DNA from: Gonocerus acuteangulatus
Lineage: Eukaryota; Arthropoda; Insecta; Hemiptera; Coreidae
DNA: 64,000 nt
Assembly: GCA_946811695.1 (NCBI GenBank)
Contig: OX328124.1
Span: 56,302,603-56,366,602 of the forward strand
Direction of reading: 5' to 3'
In this document: one piece after another, positions 21,944 through 32,577 of the stretch
Layout of the letters: each line of letters begins with the position of its first letter
Numbering within the stretch: position 1 is the stretch's first letter
The notes under the pieces: generated by a model
Databases searched by the model: none
What the model saw: the letters and a program-made list of their open reading frames with translations, nothing else
Told to the model about the DNA's origin: nothing
Program-made: the position numbers and the translations under genes

Positions 21944-22718
21944 GAATAGTTGGGGTTCGGCTAGGAAAACATCAATATAATTTTAGTAAAAATCTGTAAT
22001 AAGGACGTTTCGGCTACTCTTAGGTAGCCTTCATCAGCTAAAAGCCAAAACACAAATGCAGAATTAATAAACGAAATAGTTAAACCAATTATGAAATATG
22101 GTAGTTCTACAAATACTAATCACTTATAAGAACATTTTGTTATTAACACCTTATAAGTAACAGAGCATTTTAAACAAATAAGTGAACAAACGATTTTTTT
22201 CCTAGAACTTAGTTCTGAATAAGGACATAACATATCAAAATCATAAACATTTTACAATGAAATAAGTACAAATGTACAGACAATAATCATATTTTTAATC
22301 TTTAATAATAACTAAGATACTACATACCAATGAATGAATACCGAGGGGGGGGGGGGTTATTAAAAATGTCATTATTGTTTGTTCATTTGTACTTATTTCA
22401 TTTTAGAATTTTTATGTTTTTGATTATCTGTAAATACTCTCAACTAAGTTCTAGGAAAAAAAAAAAGAAAACGATTGTTGACTTACCTGTTTATAAGGTT
22501 CTGTTACTTATTGGTTTTAACAACAAAATGTTCTTATAAGTGATTTGTATTCGTATATCTACCATATTTATTTATTGGTTTAATTATTCTGTTTATTAAT
22601 TTTGCATTTGAATTTTGTCTTTTAGCTGACAAATGCTACGAAAGAGTAGCTGAAACGTTCTTAATGCAGATATTTACAAAATTCGAATTGATGTTGTCCT
22701 AGCTGAATCCCAACTATT
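21944..22718. mobile_element. Foldback element FB2 with hammerhead-like motifs
   Basis: The left arm (21944-about 22300) and right arm (about 22356-22718) are inverted copies over roughly 360 bases with moderate divergence. Examples are 'gaatagttggggttcggcta' against 'tagctgaatcccaactattc', 'ttcctagaacttagtt' against 'aactaagttctaggaa', and 'cttataagaacattttgtt' against 'aacaaaatgttcttataag'. The spacer ends in a 12-G run (22345-22356). A hammerhead-like motif lies in the left arm (minus strand), and a decayed partner lies in the right arm (22625-22660, core CTGACAA). The arm ends carry the same terminal motif as FB1. No target duplication is evident. Confidence 0.7.
21998..22042 (-). ncRNA. 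Hammerhead ribozyme-like motif HH2
   Basis: On the minus strand: CTGATGA (22037-22031), one extra A, stem II GGCTAC/GTAGCC with a short loop, GAAAC (22011-22007), GTC, then CTT. The core is intact. Stem I is weak and stem III is the self-complementary ACGT, as in HH1. Confidence 0.6.
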
Positions 22719-22903
22719 CTTATAATACGATGAATATTATAATATGAGGAAGAATATTTTCAGTTGTAAATTATTTTTAGCGCATATTGGACATTGTTAC
22801 TAAGATGCAAAATCACGGTTTCAGGTCTTTAATAATAACTATCATATCACTGTGTATGGAAAACGCTTATGTTCTCATTTATGTCCTCTGTTGATGTGTA
22901 CAC

Positions 22904-22905
<2 letters not shown>

Positions 22906-22979
<74 letters not shown>
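22906..22979. repeat. (TA)n microsatellite
   Basis: Pure TA run of about 73 bases. Confidence 0.95.
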
Positions 22980-22983
<4 letters not shown>

Positions 22984-23552
22984 CCATTACTGAAATCATA
23001 CATTACCTATTTTTCAGAGTATATGATCAAAGAAAATGGATTAAGCAACAGAAATATTTTTGGCCAAGAATATCAGTCCTGTACCCCACTGTGCCAGGTC
23101 CAGTTATTTGTTAATAACTGGACGTTGAGTGATATTCTTTTAATGGCTGAGGCCATCGGCAAAACACGTTTTAATAAGCCCAACAGTTGATGGTGGAAAT
23201 GTTTCCCACACTAATCTTTCTCGATCGTTTATTTGTATCTAGATATTGAAAATTAATAAAATATCTTTCGTTCGTTATTTTCTTGTTAACGGCTACATAT
23301 CACTATTTAAATTAAAAAAAAGAATCACTATTATAGGAATTGCGAAGTAATTTTTTTTTAAGCCAATCCTTTTTAAAAGAAAGGCTGCCAAGCTCATCTC
23401 AAAAGAAATTTCAAGTTCCATTATCAACAGAATTCACCCAATGGACCTCCACGTTTGAGAAGAAAAAACACTTCGGTCGTAGTTTCTGTTGTATTGTAGC
23501 GAAACTCTACAAGCTCTACTCTATCTTGGCTATATAAACTGAAAGATGTGTT

Positions 23553-23555
<3 letters not shown>

Positions 23556-23632
<77 letters not shown>
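23556..23632 (+). repeat. 77-base uninterrupted poly-A
   Basis: The run is pure A. It may be the tail of a retroposed RNA ending at 23555 (…gatgtgttagc). I could not find a target duplication or a recognisable source gene in 23340-23555. Confidence 0.9.
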
Positions 23633-23634
<2 letters not shown>

Positions 23635-23841
23635 GAATTGGTGCGTTTACTCTGTATTATTCTATTTATTTTAGTTTAGTTTAGTTTTTTCACCATTTGA
23701 TGACAAAACCACGGCTTTTAACACGGTATGCTTAACAGGGGTGTTGTACCAGTTCGTATGCGTTGTTACATACATATATACATATACAACATATTTGTGT
23801 GGAACGGCTTCTTTCTCCAGCGGTGTCGCTCCTCTCTCCAT

Positions 23842-23880
23842 CGCAATATTTCGTCGGGTTCATCTCCGACTTCTTCAGGC
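23842..23880 (-). ncRNA. Hammerhead ribozyme-like motif, left arm of FB3
   Basis: Inverted copy of HH3: minus-strand CTGAAGA at 23878-23872 and GAAATATTG at 23852-23844. Confidence 0.45.
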
Positions 23881-24219
23881 TGCTAGTGTCGTCCTCGGTG
23901 GTTGTCAAGGGAATGAATTTTTCCCGGATTTTCCCTCCTTTATAGCCCTGCTTCTTAGACTATGCGGGCCAATGGTGTAGGGGCTCCGTGGGCCAATAGG
24001 GCTCGAGGGCTGTCTTCTTCGTTCGTCCGTCGTCTGTAGTTCGTCGTTAGTCCGTCTGCCTGTCTTCTTCGTTCGTCCGACGACGGACGAACGAAGAAGA
24101 GCCCTATTGGCCCACGGAGCCCCTACACCATTGGCCCGCATAGTCTAAGAAGCAGGGCTATAAAGGAGGGAAAATCCGGGAAAAATTCATTCCCTTGACA
24201 ACCACCGAGGACGACACTA

Positions 24220-24262
24220 GCAGCCTGAAGAAGTCGGAGATGAACCCGACGAAATATTGCGA
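24220..24262 (+). ncRNA. Hammerhead ribozyme-like motif HH3 (right arm of FB3)
   Basis: CTGAAGA (24225-24231), one extra A, stem II GTCGG/CCGAC, then GAAA (24251-24254) and TATTGCG. Position 7 of the hammerhead core tolerates any base, so CTGAAGA fits CUGANGA. The segment after GAAA departs from CGTC, which weakens the call. The inverted partner is at 23842-23880 on the minus strand. Confidence 0.45.
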
Positions 24263-24341
24263 TGGAGAGAGGAGCGACACCGCTGGAGAAAGAAGCCGTT
24301 CCACACAAACATGTGATACCCAGCGATGCAATTTAAAACAA

Positions 24342-24445
24342 AAAATATACAACATAGTGTATTTGGTATCAGGAACAGATTGTTATATTCTTTTAAATAA
24401 ATAAATAAATTTGAAAAAAAAAAAAAAAAAAAAAATATACAACAT
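24342..24445 (+). mobile_element. Short poly-A retroposed insertion with 14-base target duplication
   Basis: AAAATATACAACAT occurs at 24342-24355 and again at 24432-24445. It flanks about 75 bases that end in TAAATAAATAAAT..TTG and a long A run. This is the footprint of LINE-type target-primed reverse transcription of a very short RNA end. Confidence 0.65.
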
Positions 24446-24456
24446 TTTAGTGGGGT

Positions 24457-24685
24457 CATTCGGTATCTCTCAAACCTCAGCTGATTTTATGCTTAAATTG
24501 AGTGACAATTAATTTTAAGAAAAAGAAGTCCAATTATGATTTAATGTTAAGAACAAATAAAAAAAAAATTAAAAAAAAATAAAAAAAATAAAAAAATAAA
24601 TAAATGTATATATCTATATTGTAAATTGTTTAACTAATGTAAGTTGTTTAGCATAAATAAAAGGTTTTCATTTCATTCGGTATCT
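24457..24685 (+). mobile_element. Retroposed insertion with 12-base target duplication
   Basis: CATTCGGTATCT at 24457-24468 and 24674-24685 flanks about 205 bases. The insert has an A-rich interior and ends in GCATAAATAAAAGGTTTTCA, which resembles a LINE 3' end. It lies 12 bases beyond the previous insertion, so two retroposition events hit the same small spot. Confidence 0.6.
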
Positions 24686-24699
24686 AATAGGTAGGATCT

Positions 24700-26839
24700 A
24701 TGAGATTTCAAGAAAATTTGCAAAATTTGTTTCATGAGTTCAACCTCAATATTTACTAATTCTTCGGCAAGGGCTAAAAGTAAAAAGTAAAAAAGCAGCA
24801 TTTTAAACTAAATTAAATGAGAAGTTTTTTCGAACATTTTCTTATAAATCCCCTAAACTGGTGTAATCGTAAGAGGATGGTCATCATTGAAATATGTAAT
24901 AATCTCCTGATGCATATTTTGATTAGGACAACCTCAACAAACAGTAGATCATTACTTGAAAAGTAGTAAGTTTTGTTTTCCAAAAAATATGTGGTTTTTT
25001 CTGTTCTTTAGTCTGAACATTTTATTATCAGTTAATGGATAGTTATAGTTTAAATATTTTGTAACCTTGCAAAATATGTACTTTAAGCACGTTGTTATGT
25101 AGCAAATCTCCCAGGAATTTTGTTATTGTTGTTGTTTTGTAGCCAGAATATTATTTACAAGACTTTGTTCTGTGCTTCTCAGATCACAGCATGAGCAAAG
25201 GCAAAATGGAGAAGCGTTATTTTCTTCAGCTCTAATATTATTTTCCACTTTATTTTACGTTATTTTTTTTTGGAGAGTCGTTTTTTGGAAAATATTGGTC
25301 GACCATTGGTATAATTTACTCTGGATAAGCTGAAGTAGCAGACAAGTGTGAAGAGATAAATGTGTTAAGTACGATATAACTTCCTACTAAGTACTATGAA
25401 GAGGAAGGAAATTTATCTATTGTATAATTAGGAAACAAGGAGTGAAGTTAGCACTTTCCCTCTTCTAGGCTAGCTGTAACTTGAGGAATTCCGGCAACTT
25501 CAGCGACCTTTACCAGAAACATTTTATACACTTCCTATTGCGAGTCGTCTAGTATCGCTAGACCCTAAATAAAGGCTTTTTTTTTTTAATTTCTTTCAGC
25601 GCGTTTTCTCCCTATTTGATTGTTTGCGTTTGGTATGTGTCTGTTCGCTCAATAGCTGCCCCAAAATGGTTGAATTTTCATGAAATTTGGAATAGAAATC
25701 CTCCGTATAATTTGAAATGTCAAGCTCGTTAAGTAGCAGATCCGTACACCAGAACACCGTTTTAGGAATACATTTGTATGAAAAAAATTGTCAAGCGTAT
25801 AATTTTGTTTGAATATGCTTCCAGGTACATTTTTTATAGGGTTTTAATGCAGGAAAACTAATGAACAATTTTTAATGTGATATCTGTAATTTTTACGAGA
25901 AAAGCCGATACAACAAGTTTTCCTAACTAATTTTTGGTATGAGGTTAAAAAAGTGCAAGATTCAGTTGAAAATTAGCGAGTCCTACTTTTTGTTCGTTTC
26001 TTCTAACTGAAATAACTTTCTCTAGTCCAATATTTGTTCCAGGAGAATCTGCCTGTGGGAACACTGTTTTATGGGCGAAGTTAGCGCGGAAAATGTTTGA
26101 CGTTTGTAGCCTTGCAGATACACTTTTGTAGGTTCTCTAAAGTATGGAAAGGAATGTAACCATTTTCAAGGCGATATCTGTAACCGTTGTTGAGAAAAGT
26201 GGATAAAATTAGTTTCTCTAATTTTGTTCACTGCATTTTTCACATTGTTAAGCCATCTGTAATTCTGTTATAGTGCCTTTGATAATAATTACGTAGGAGG
26301 AGTTAAAAGTAAATAAACGTTATTGGTTTAGGAGTAATTGGGTATTGAATACATCTAGGATTCTCTCTCTTTCCCTCTCATTTTTACTTATAAGTGTTTC
26401 TATTCCATTTCAAATTTCACTAGGAATAAGAACGGAAAAGCGTTAAGACGAAGTTCCTGCCAATTGGAATTTTTTAGTTTAATAGGGGAGACGCATTTAG
26501 CATCGTCCTCCCCGAGTGGCAAAGTAATTCGCTTTTAATGTGTTTTTAAGGGGTTACCTTAACATTTTCATGAAAAAAGAAAGTTTTTTTCCCTAAATAA
26601 ATTAAATGGCATGTTTAGAAACTTAAACAGTAAATTCTTGAAACTTCTTTTTAAAAAGGAATGAAATATGTTTTCTGGATATTACAACAAATTCTTTATT
26701 GATATTTTAAAAATGAACAAAACTTATTTTTATATATTTGTATATCATTTTATTTGTTTGTGTAATTTACGTGTTCATTTCTTTTGTTGATATGTTGTCA
26801 GTTCATCAACCCAATTTATTTGGGCAAGTAAATTATATA

Positions 26840-26840
<1 letters not shown>
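24700..26840. other. Non-coding stretch with weak dispersed-repeat traces
   Basis: 24690-24775 resembles family R1 ends (taggtaggatct, ttcatgagttcaacctcaat, then a cggcaagggctaaaa end). 25620-26330 has the wording of degenerate arthropod interspersed repeats (ttcatgaaatttggaat, gcgatatctgtaa repeated near 25880 and 26170). No gene seen. Confidence 0.45.
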
Positions 26841-26841
<1 letters not shown>

Positions 26842-26890
<49 letters not shown>

Positions 26891-26909
26891 CACACACACA
26901 TACATATAT
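26842..26909. repeat. Compound (TA)n(CA)n microsatellite
   Basis: About 40 bases of TA followed by CA repeats. Confidence 0.95.
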
Positions 26910-27583
26910 GTTAAGGAAGTTGTAAAATTTCCTCTCCTAGATTGCGGTGATAAGGGGAACCCTGAATAAATCATTGCTACAGGTGTGCATTATAAAGACA
27001 AACCGCTAATGCATTCCTGGATAACCAACAAGCTCCCGAGGAAGAAATATTGATTTTCATGAAGGGGTCACAATTGAAGCTGCTAACTTCCAAGTGCGTT
27101 TCATCTCTCGCTTCATACCGCTTCATCATGGCGACCCGATTAGTCAATCCGCTCGTGCTCAAGAGATATGAAAAACTTATAGATCACGAAAAAACTGGTA
27201 TGTACTGTTCTAACGCAAAATGGTGTAATGTATATATGATAAAGCATAATAGTTATTTCAAGAAGGCCCAGGAACGAGAATAAAATTTTTCCTGCGTCAA
27301 AATCCGAATTCACACAATTCGAATTGAAACGGTTTAATACTAAATTGACGCAGACTGTATTGATCCAAATCTATGGTAATAATAACTTTTCGATTAAATG
27401 ATTTGTTTTAGAGGAATTTTAGAAAACCTGTGAAAAGTTCAAATTGTCTAGGTTATCCCCACGTTATGGCTCTAGCTCAACTCAGACATTGGGGCAAACA
27501 TCGTATTATTAATATTTCATGTCTATTTCATCTATAGTTTCAAGACTTCCACCGATTTTTTCGCAGCAAATATTTAATTTGCC

Positions 27584-27680
27584 TGGGGAGGTCCGGTTGT
27601 GTGAGCTCTCCGGGCCTAAGGTCCTGGGTTCGATTCCCAGTAGGAATAATGACTTTTTTTTTTTAAAAAAGGAAAGGCAT
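27584..27680 (+). mobile_element. tRNA-derived SINE head (family S2)
   Basis: A tRNA-like head with a clear B box (GGGTTCGATTCCC) and a less clear A box. It is followed by T-rich and A-rich tracts and a body around 27675-27775. It differs in sequence from family S1. It is not a functional tRNA, because the acceptor stem does not close. Confidence 0.5.
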
Positions 27681-28210
27681 CAGCCTATCTTGCCTAGAAA
27701 TGGGTGGAAACCTGTAGATAGACCATCCCAAAAATCTGAGTTATGTATAAATGAACGTTCATTTGTTTTCCCCTAACAATCCACGTAAAGATAACCAAAA
27801 ATAACGAAAGAACTCTAGGCCTTACGAATTGTGTCCTGGAGCTGGACTAAAACTGCGCCTTATGCTACCTAATTGTACTGGAAGGGGCTATATACAGAAA
27901 ATGGAGGTGCCAAAGGGTAGAGCAAAAAAAATTGGAAATATGGGGAGGGATCATTCCGGGTGCAATATGTTAATAAACTTGCTTGTTTTATTGGAATGTG
28001 TGATTTAAATACAGCCAGAGAATATCGTCGATACAAATGCAAAGTGTCTAATGTGAAAAACGTATTTTTCATTTTCCGTCTATACTGATTGCTGTTGGAC
28101 TGATGTACCTTGTGGCATACTCTGGAAAATTAAAGAAAAATAATTACCAATTAAAGAAAATCAAACTACCCAATGTGCATTAAGTCTAATTAAAATATAT
28201 CATAATGCGG

Positions 28211-29727
28211 TAGGGTAAATGACCCGATCGTTGACACTGCCCCTTAAGTTGACACTTCAAAGTTAAATTTGAAAAATAACAATTAGATTCAAGAGAATTC
28301 AATAAGTTTGCATCCAAATGAAAGAACAGGTGTTGAAGAATAATGTCGACTGACCCGATCAACTATGCAACTCCGTTAATAACATCAGCAGCCATTTTAG
28401 TATGAAAAATCCTCAAGTCAACTCCTGCTGCTCTCTTCACTTAGTGAATTTGATAAGAGATTAAGAATATTTCTTAAGAATTTTTTTTTGTAATGCGTGC
28501 ATTAAATTGTATTTTTGTAATTTCTATGAACTTTATGATACTTAAATTATGGACTGTTAAAGGTTTGACTCAAGTTAAATAAAAAAATCTTGAGATTATG
28601 GTAGTGTCAACATTGGGAACACAATAAACAACCAGGGCTCCTTTTCTTGACTCTAATGTCAACTTTAGGAAAACGGTTGTAAGTGATGAATACTAAAACA
28701 TTTAGTTGAGATTTTCATAAGAAATTCATGTATCCTGATTTTATTAATTTCTTATGACAGGAACCTCAAGTTGACAACATGTTTTCCTAATTTCGACATT
28801 CTGTTCCTAATGTTGACAGGCAACTTTTTATAATAGTTTTCTGCAATTTGAAATGTCACACAACTTCTTAATCAATTTGTGGTACAATGGTTATAACAGG
28901 CGGTACCTCCAAATGCTCCTCACATTAACCAACCTAGGGATGTATCAGGTTTCCGAACGTTTAAAGAAGGTTGGAAGCTAAAATTTCATGAATGGAGCAA
29001 GTCCTGCATTAAAAAAAAACACAGCTGAAATCGCCAAGAAAAAAGAGCGAAGGCTAGATTGAACAAAAAAGAAGAAAAATCCCTTACAAGAAATAACTTT
29101 TAAATTCTTCTCGTCGGAAAAATAAGGTGAGAAACTCCATGACTGAGGAAGTTGGTGACTCCTCCATTCAGCCTGAAGAAGGAAGGACATCACTAGCATG
29201 AACTTTGTAGAATCAACAGGTGTAAGTAAACCATCATCAATGAGTTACACAAAAAGTTAAAGAAGAAGATCGATTGTTCAAAAATGACCAATGGATGAAT
29301 GATGAAAATGGCTGTAATAAGCAAGTTAAAAACAAAGTTAACGTTATTAGAGTAGGTGATTAGTGTATAGTTCAAATTGAAGGAAAAAACAGCACGATTT
29401 CAATCCAATTTGGTTGTTTGTTTAGAGAATGAAGTTGTATTATTTTCATTTTCCCTCACTGTCATCCTTAGGAACAGAAAAGTCAAACTTAGGCACCGAC
29501 CTACTGCAGACGTGTCAACATTAGGACCAGAGTAAGGCAGCATTTAATGATTTATTTTACTTGAAATACTTAATGTATCTAAAATTGGATTATTTGAATT
29601 TCATAGAGAATGAGCTGACGAATAATTTGATATATTCAAAGTTTATTTTTTTCAAAAACTAAGCGAAGAATTATTTTAAGTAAAATAACCTCTCCTTAAA
29701 GTGTCAACTATTGGGTCACTTACCCTA
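28211..29727. mobile_element. Tc1/mariner-like element, non-autonomous or decayed
   Basis: The two ends are inverted copies: GGGTAAATGACCC..GTTGACACT on the left, and on the right the reverse complement of AGTGTCAACTATTGGGTCAC followed by TTACCC. TA flanks both ends (28211-28212 and 29726-29727), as expected for a TA target duplication of the IS630/Tc1/mariner superfamily. It is about 1.5 kb, near the size of an autonomous mariner, but I find no intact transposase. A closed, frameshifted region at 28880-29330 may be its relic. The motif (A)TGTCAACWTTAGG or its reverse recurs at least five times inside (28614, 28669, 28770, 28810, 29513). Confidence 0.6.
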
Positions 29728-30183
29728 ATTTATCTATAAGGTTTTCACATTCGATCCTTTGCATTTGTATCGACTATATGATTACATCTAACGTACTCTA
29801 GTGGGTTTATTTCTTAATACACATTTATATTGAATTATAACATATTCCCATTCAGAACTGCTTGGATCCAAACTCAGTTTTGACGGTTATTCTGTAGGCA
29901 CTTCCCGGACTTGCTATTACATGGTAATGAACACCAAGAACAGACAGAGGAAAGTGCTGCAAACCTCAGACCGCATCAGCTCCATGAATATGTAAACCAT
30001 CTCTACATTATAAATGTGAGCTCACCGTTTCGGCTTCCGTTCCGTTTGATATAAAAGAAAAAGAGGGGAGCACACTTAATTCGGCCATTGAAAGAAATAA
30101 GCCTCGCGTAGATGTGATTCTTGGATACTGAGAAGAATTAAGTGTAAAACGCATCGAGTTATGGAACTCATTCTGAGTTACCT

Positions 30184-30405
30184 ACTCATTCTGGCTTAGT
30201 AGAAAGTGGGAGATAGTGATTTCCAAGCATATTTTGCATGTGGAATGTCTGTCTTATTGGTCCAACAGTAGTCAGCCAGCATATCGCAACTCCACTTGCC
30301 TTGGTACCTCTCTTCCATAGTAGGAATTTGCTGAGGAAAAGGCTGACCGTGCTCATCGCTGATAGCTCCAAAATTGAGCCCAGACCCAAGGGAATGGAAT
30401 GCATT
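30184..30405 (-). pseudogene. Family P protein fragment, copy 2
   Basis: In one minus-strand frame (not the annotated-looking ATG frame) it reads LNFGAISDEHGQPFPQQIPT, then MEERYQGKWSCDMLADYCWT, then a TAA after LSPTFY. The order SDEHG, RYQG, MLADYCW matches the 3' part of the copy at 20350-21100 and of the wider arthropod family. Only the C-terminal part is present, and residues around the expected ERFHQ are altered. No function is assigned. Confidence 0.55.
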
Positions 30406-30611
30406 TTCGTGTGATAAGTTTACGTGGTAGGGCGCTGACGACCGCGAGGTTTTTGTCCTAAATATTCCAAAGAATGAAACAGTCCAGAATCGCTCATCAC
30501 TACTACGAATCGACCTAAATAAGACGATTTAAACACCTGATAATACGAAAAATACATCTGTAACCTAAAAGCAGAAAGACTTAAGACTACTTTTCATCGA
30601 AAGTCATATAC

Positions 30612-30790
30612 AGGGTGTCCCAAATAAGACGGCTAAAACTAATTTTGCGGCCAAAAGGTTGGCCTGAAAAAAAAACGACACAGGCAAAAGGTGTAGGGCT
30701 TGACCTAAGCTTTCTAAATATGTCGATTGTTTAACATATTGACCGCGCTTGTGCGCTCGGCGCTAGATGAAATGTTGGGGTTGGCAGATG
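30612..30790. repeat. Possible transposon end (CAGGGTGTCCCAAAT..)
   Basis: CAGGGTGTCCCAAATAAGAC looks like the start of a cut-and-paste transposon or repeat seen in arthropods. I could not find the inverted partner in the window. Confidence 0.25.
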
Positions 30791-30799
30791 ACCCCTATT

Positions 30800-32570
30800 A
30801 TTATGCACATCATTTTAAATTTTAAAGGGAATTGAAAAACAAACCCTTTGCTGCAAACCGCACTTCGATATCTTTAAAATCAAATGAGTTTCGTGCGATT
30901 CAAATTTTATTGTTTTAAATTAAAACGATTTTTTGGAAGCACTTACAGAGGTCGGTTATGAATGTGTGATACACGACATTGAGGTATTTTTTCCTCGACT
31001 TTCTGAAAAAAATATGGCCGATCCTCTAAAAGAAATATTTTTCCTAATAACTTTAATAAAATTGAAAATAAGGCATATTTTTTAAGTATTTATTCTTTAC
31101 GGATTAACTAAGCTAAATCTGATCATTCATATTATCTATTTAATCCTTTGGATCCGATATTCCTTATTGAATTGTGGCTCATTATTTTGCTTTTGTTCAT
31201 TATTAGTGTAATATTCGCTTTCAACCATGAAATTCACAAGTTGTGAGATTGTGGATATGATTATTTTTTTCGGGGAGTGTAGACCAAATCAGGGCCAATA
31301 ATTTTACTGCCCAGAATCTCGCACCAAATGTTTACTGACCACCGATACTGGTGGTCCAGCTGCCTTATCCAGGGAGGGTTATGAGTTTCTATCTTCCTAA
31401 ATGTGCGATGTTATTGAACCTTTCATCGATTGTACTCTTGTACCATTGGAACATCCAAACGCCAAAAGTGGTAGGCATTCTGCACTCAATAGATATTCCT
31501 AATTAAAATTATTATAATCGTAAACCATTAAAAAACAAGTAAAACCTCCCACCTGGGAGATGTGGCCAACCAATATGGCTACCATCGGGTTTTTTTACGT
31601 GACATGTTTTTTTTCCAAAACATTCCCTCCCTTCCTTTCATAACTCTATGATGATAACAGTCTATGACTTGGAAAACATGTAACCATAAAGCCTGATTAA
31701 AATTTGATACGATTCTAAATAGATCGATTCATTAATCAGGTATAATAAGCATCCAACTGCACTGCATGCAGTATAGATGTAATTCACAGTGGAGTTGTAT
31801 ACTGGAGTATTAGGAACCAGATTCCAAAGTGCCGAAAAATAAGAGAAAATACTTGGAAAGGATGTGTTGGTAGAAAGGAGGACTAGCGGCGAGTCCTAGT
31901 GAAAGTGATGACCACACCTTGAATTGTCAGCGATGGACAACCAAACCTTCCGGCTGGTCGTTGTCAAAAATATTTTTTAGTTATGAAATAGCTGCTATAA
32001 TATTTGACATGATTATTTATGATTAAAGAATATAAACTTAACCATCTACTTGTTCAACATAAATATTATTTCATTATCTCTGAAAAAAATATGGTATTAT
32101 CAGCTCTCTAAGTTGCTTATAATTCGTCGAAAAACATTTGTTTTTAACAGAATTAATGGGTTTGAGACATTCATGGGTTTAATTAATCTATTATAGAAGT
32201 ATTAATGTTAGCATATTTAGACGGCTTAAAACTCCGAACCGTAAGAAGTTATATTCCTTGTATAATTCGGATTGTTTGGTATGACTCTAAATTTATGAAT
32301 TCATTTTACTGTTTTAGCGAATTTTAATGCCTGATGGATTAAAATATGTAAGAAAAGCGAAATTTTAAAATTTCGTTTTATTTTGATGACTATTTTTACT
32401 ACTAAGTAAAATTATAAAAAGTCCGACCCTCAGAAACTGCGCCATCTTAGCGAGGTCATTTTATATCCCTACTGTCATTTGGGAATAAATCTTCGATTAC
32501 AAAGAGGCGCTATTTTGTTTTGATATTTCCTGCCAGAAAGAAATCAATGACATTTCGAAGAAAAGCGAGA
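30800..32570. other. Non-coding stretch, nothing recognised
   Basis: No long repeat pair or coding similarity. A short palindrome (actgcatgcagt) lies near 31761. Confidence 0.45.
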
Positions 32571-32577
32571 TTTTAGT

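Larger units (their letters stand above)
23794..24309. mobile_element. Foldback element FB3, highly similar arms
   Basis: The left arm (23794-about 24033) and right arm (about 24080-24309) are near-identical inverted copies of a GC-richer sequence. The left arm has a small insertion (cgagggctgt), and a second copy of the innermost TCTTCTTCGTTCGTCCG lies at 24062-24078. The inner ends form an immediate hairpin. Each arm carries one hammerhead-like motif. The twin open frames on the two strands (23741-23980 and 24123-24308) are mirror images made by the palindrome and are not genes. The low divergence suggests that the insertion is recent. Confidence 0.75.

Noticed and set aside
23741..24355. 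Apparent protein pair CGTASFSSGVAPLSIAIFRR on both strands
   Set aside because: Mirror images created by the FB3 palindrome, with no similarity to known proteins.
27584..27660. Functional tRNA gene
   Set aside because: A good B box only. The head passes into a SINE-like body and the stems do not close.
30186..30404. The ATG frame MHSIPLGLGSILELS on the minus strand
   Set aside because: The meaningful signal (SDEHG, RYQG, MLADYCW) is in a different frame of the same strand; the ATG frame is a shadow.
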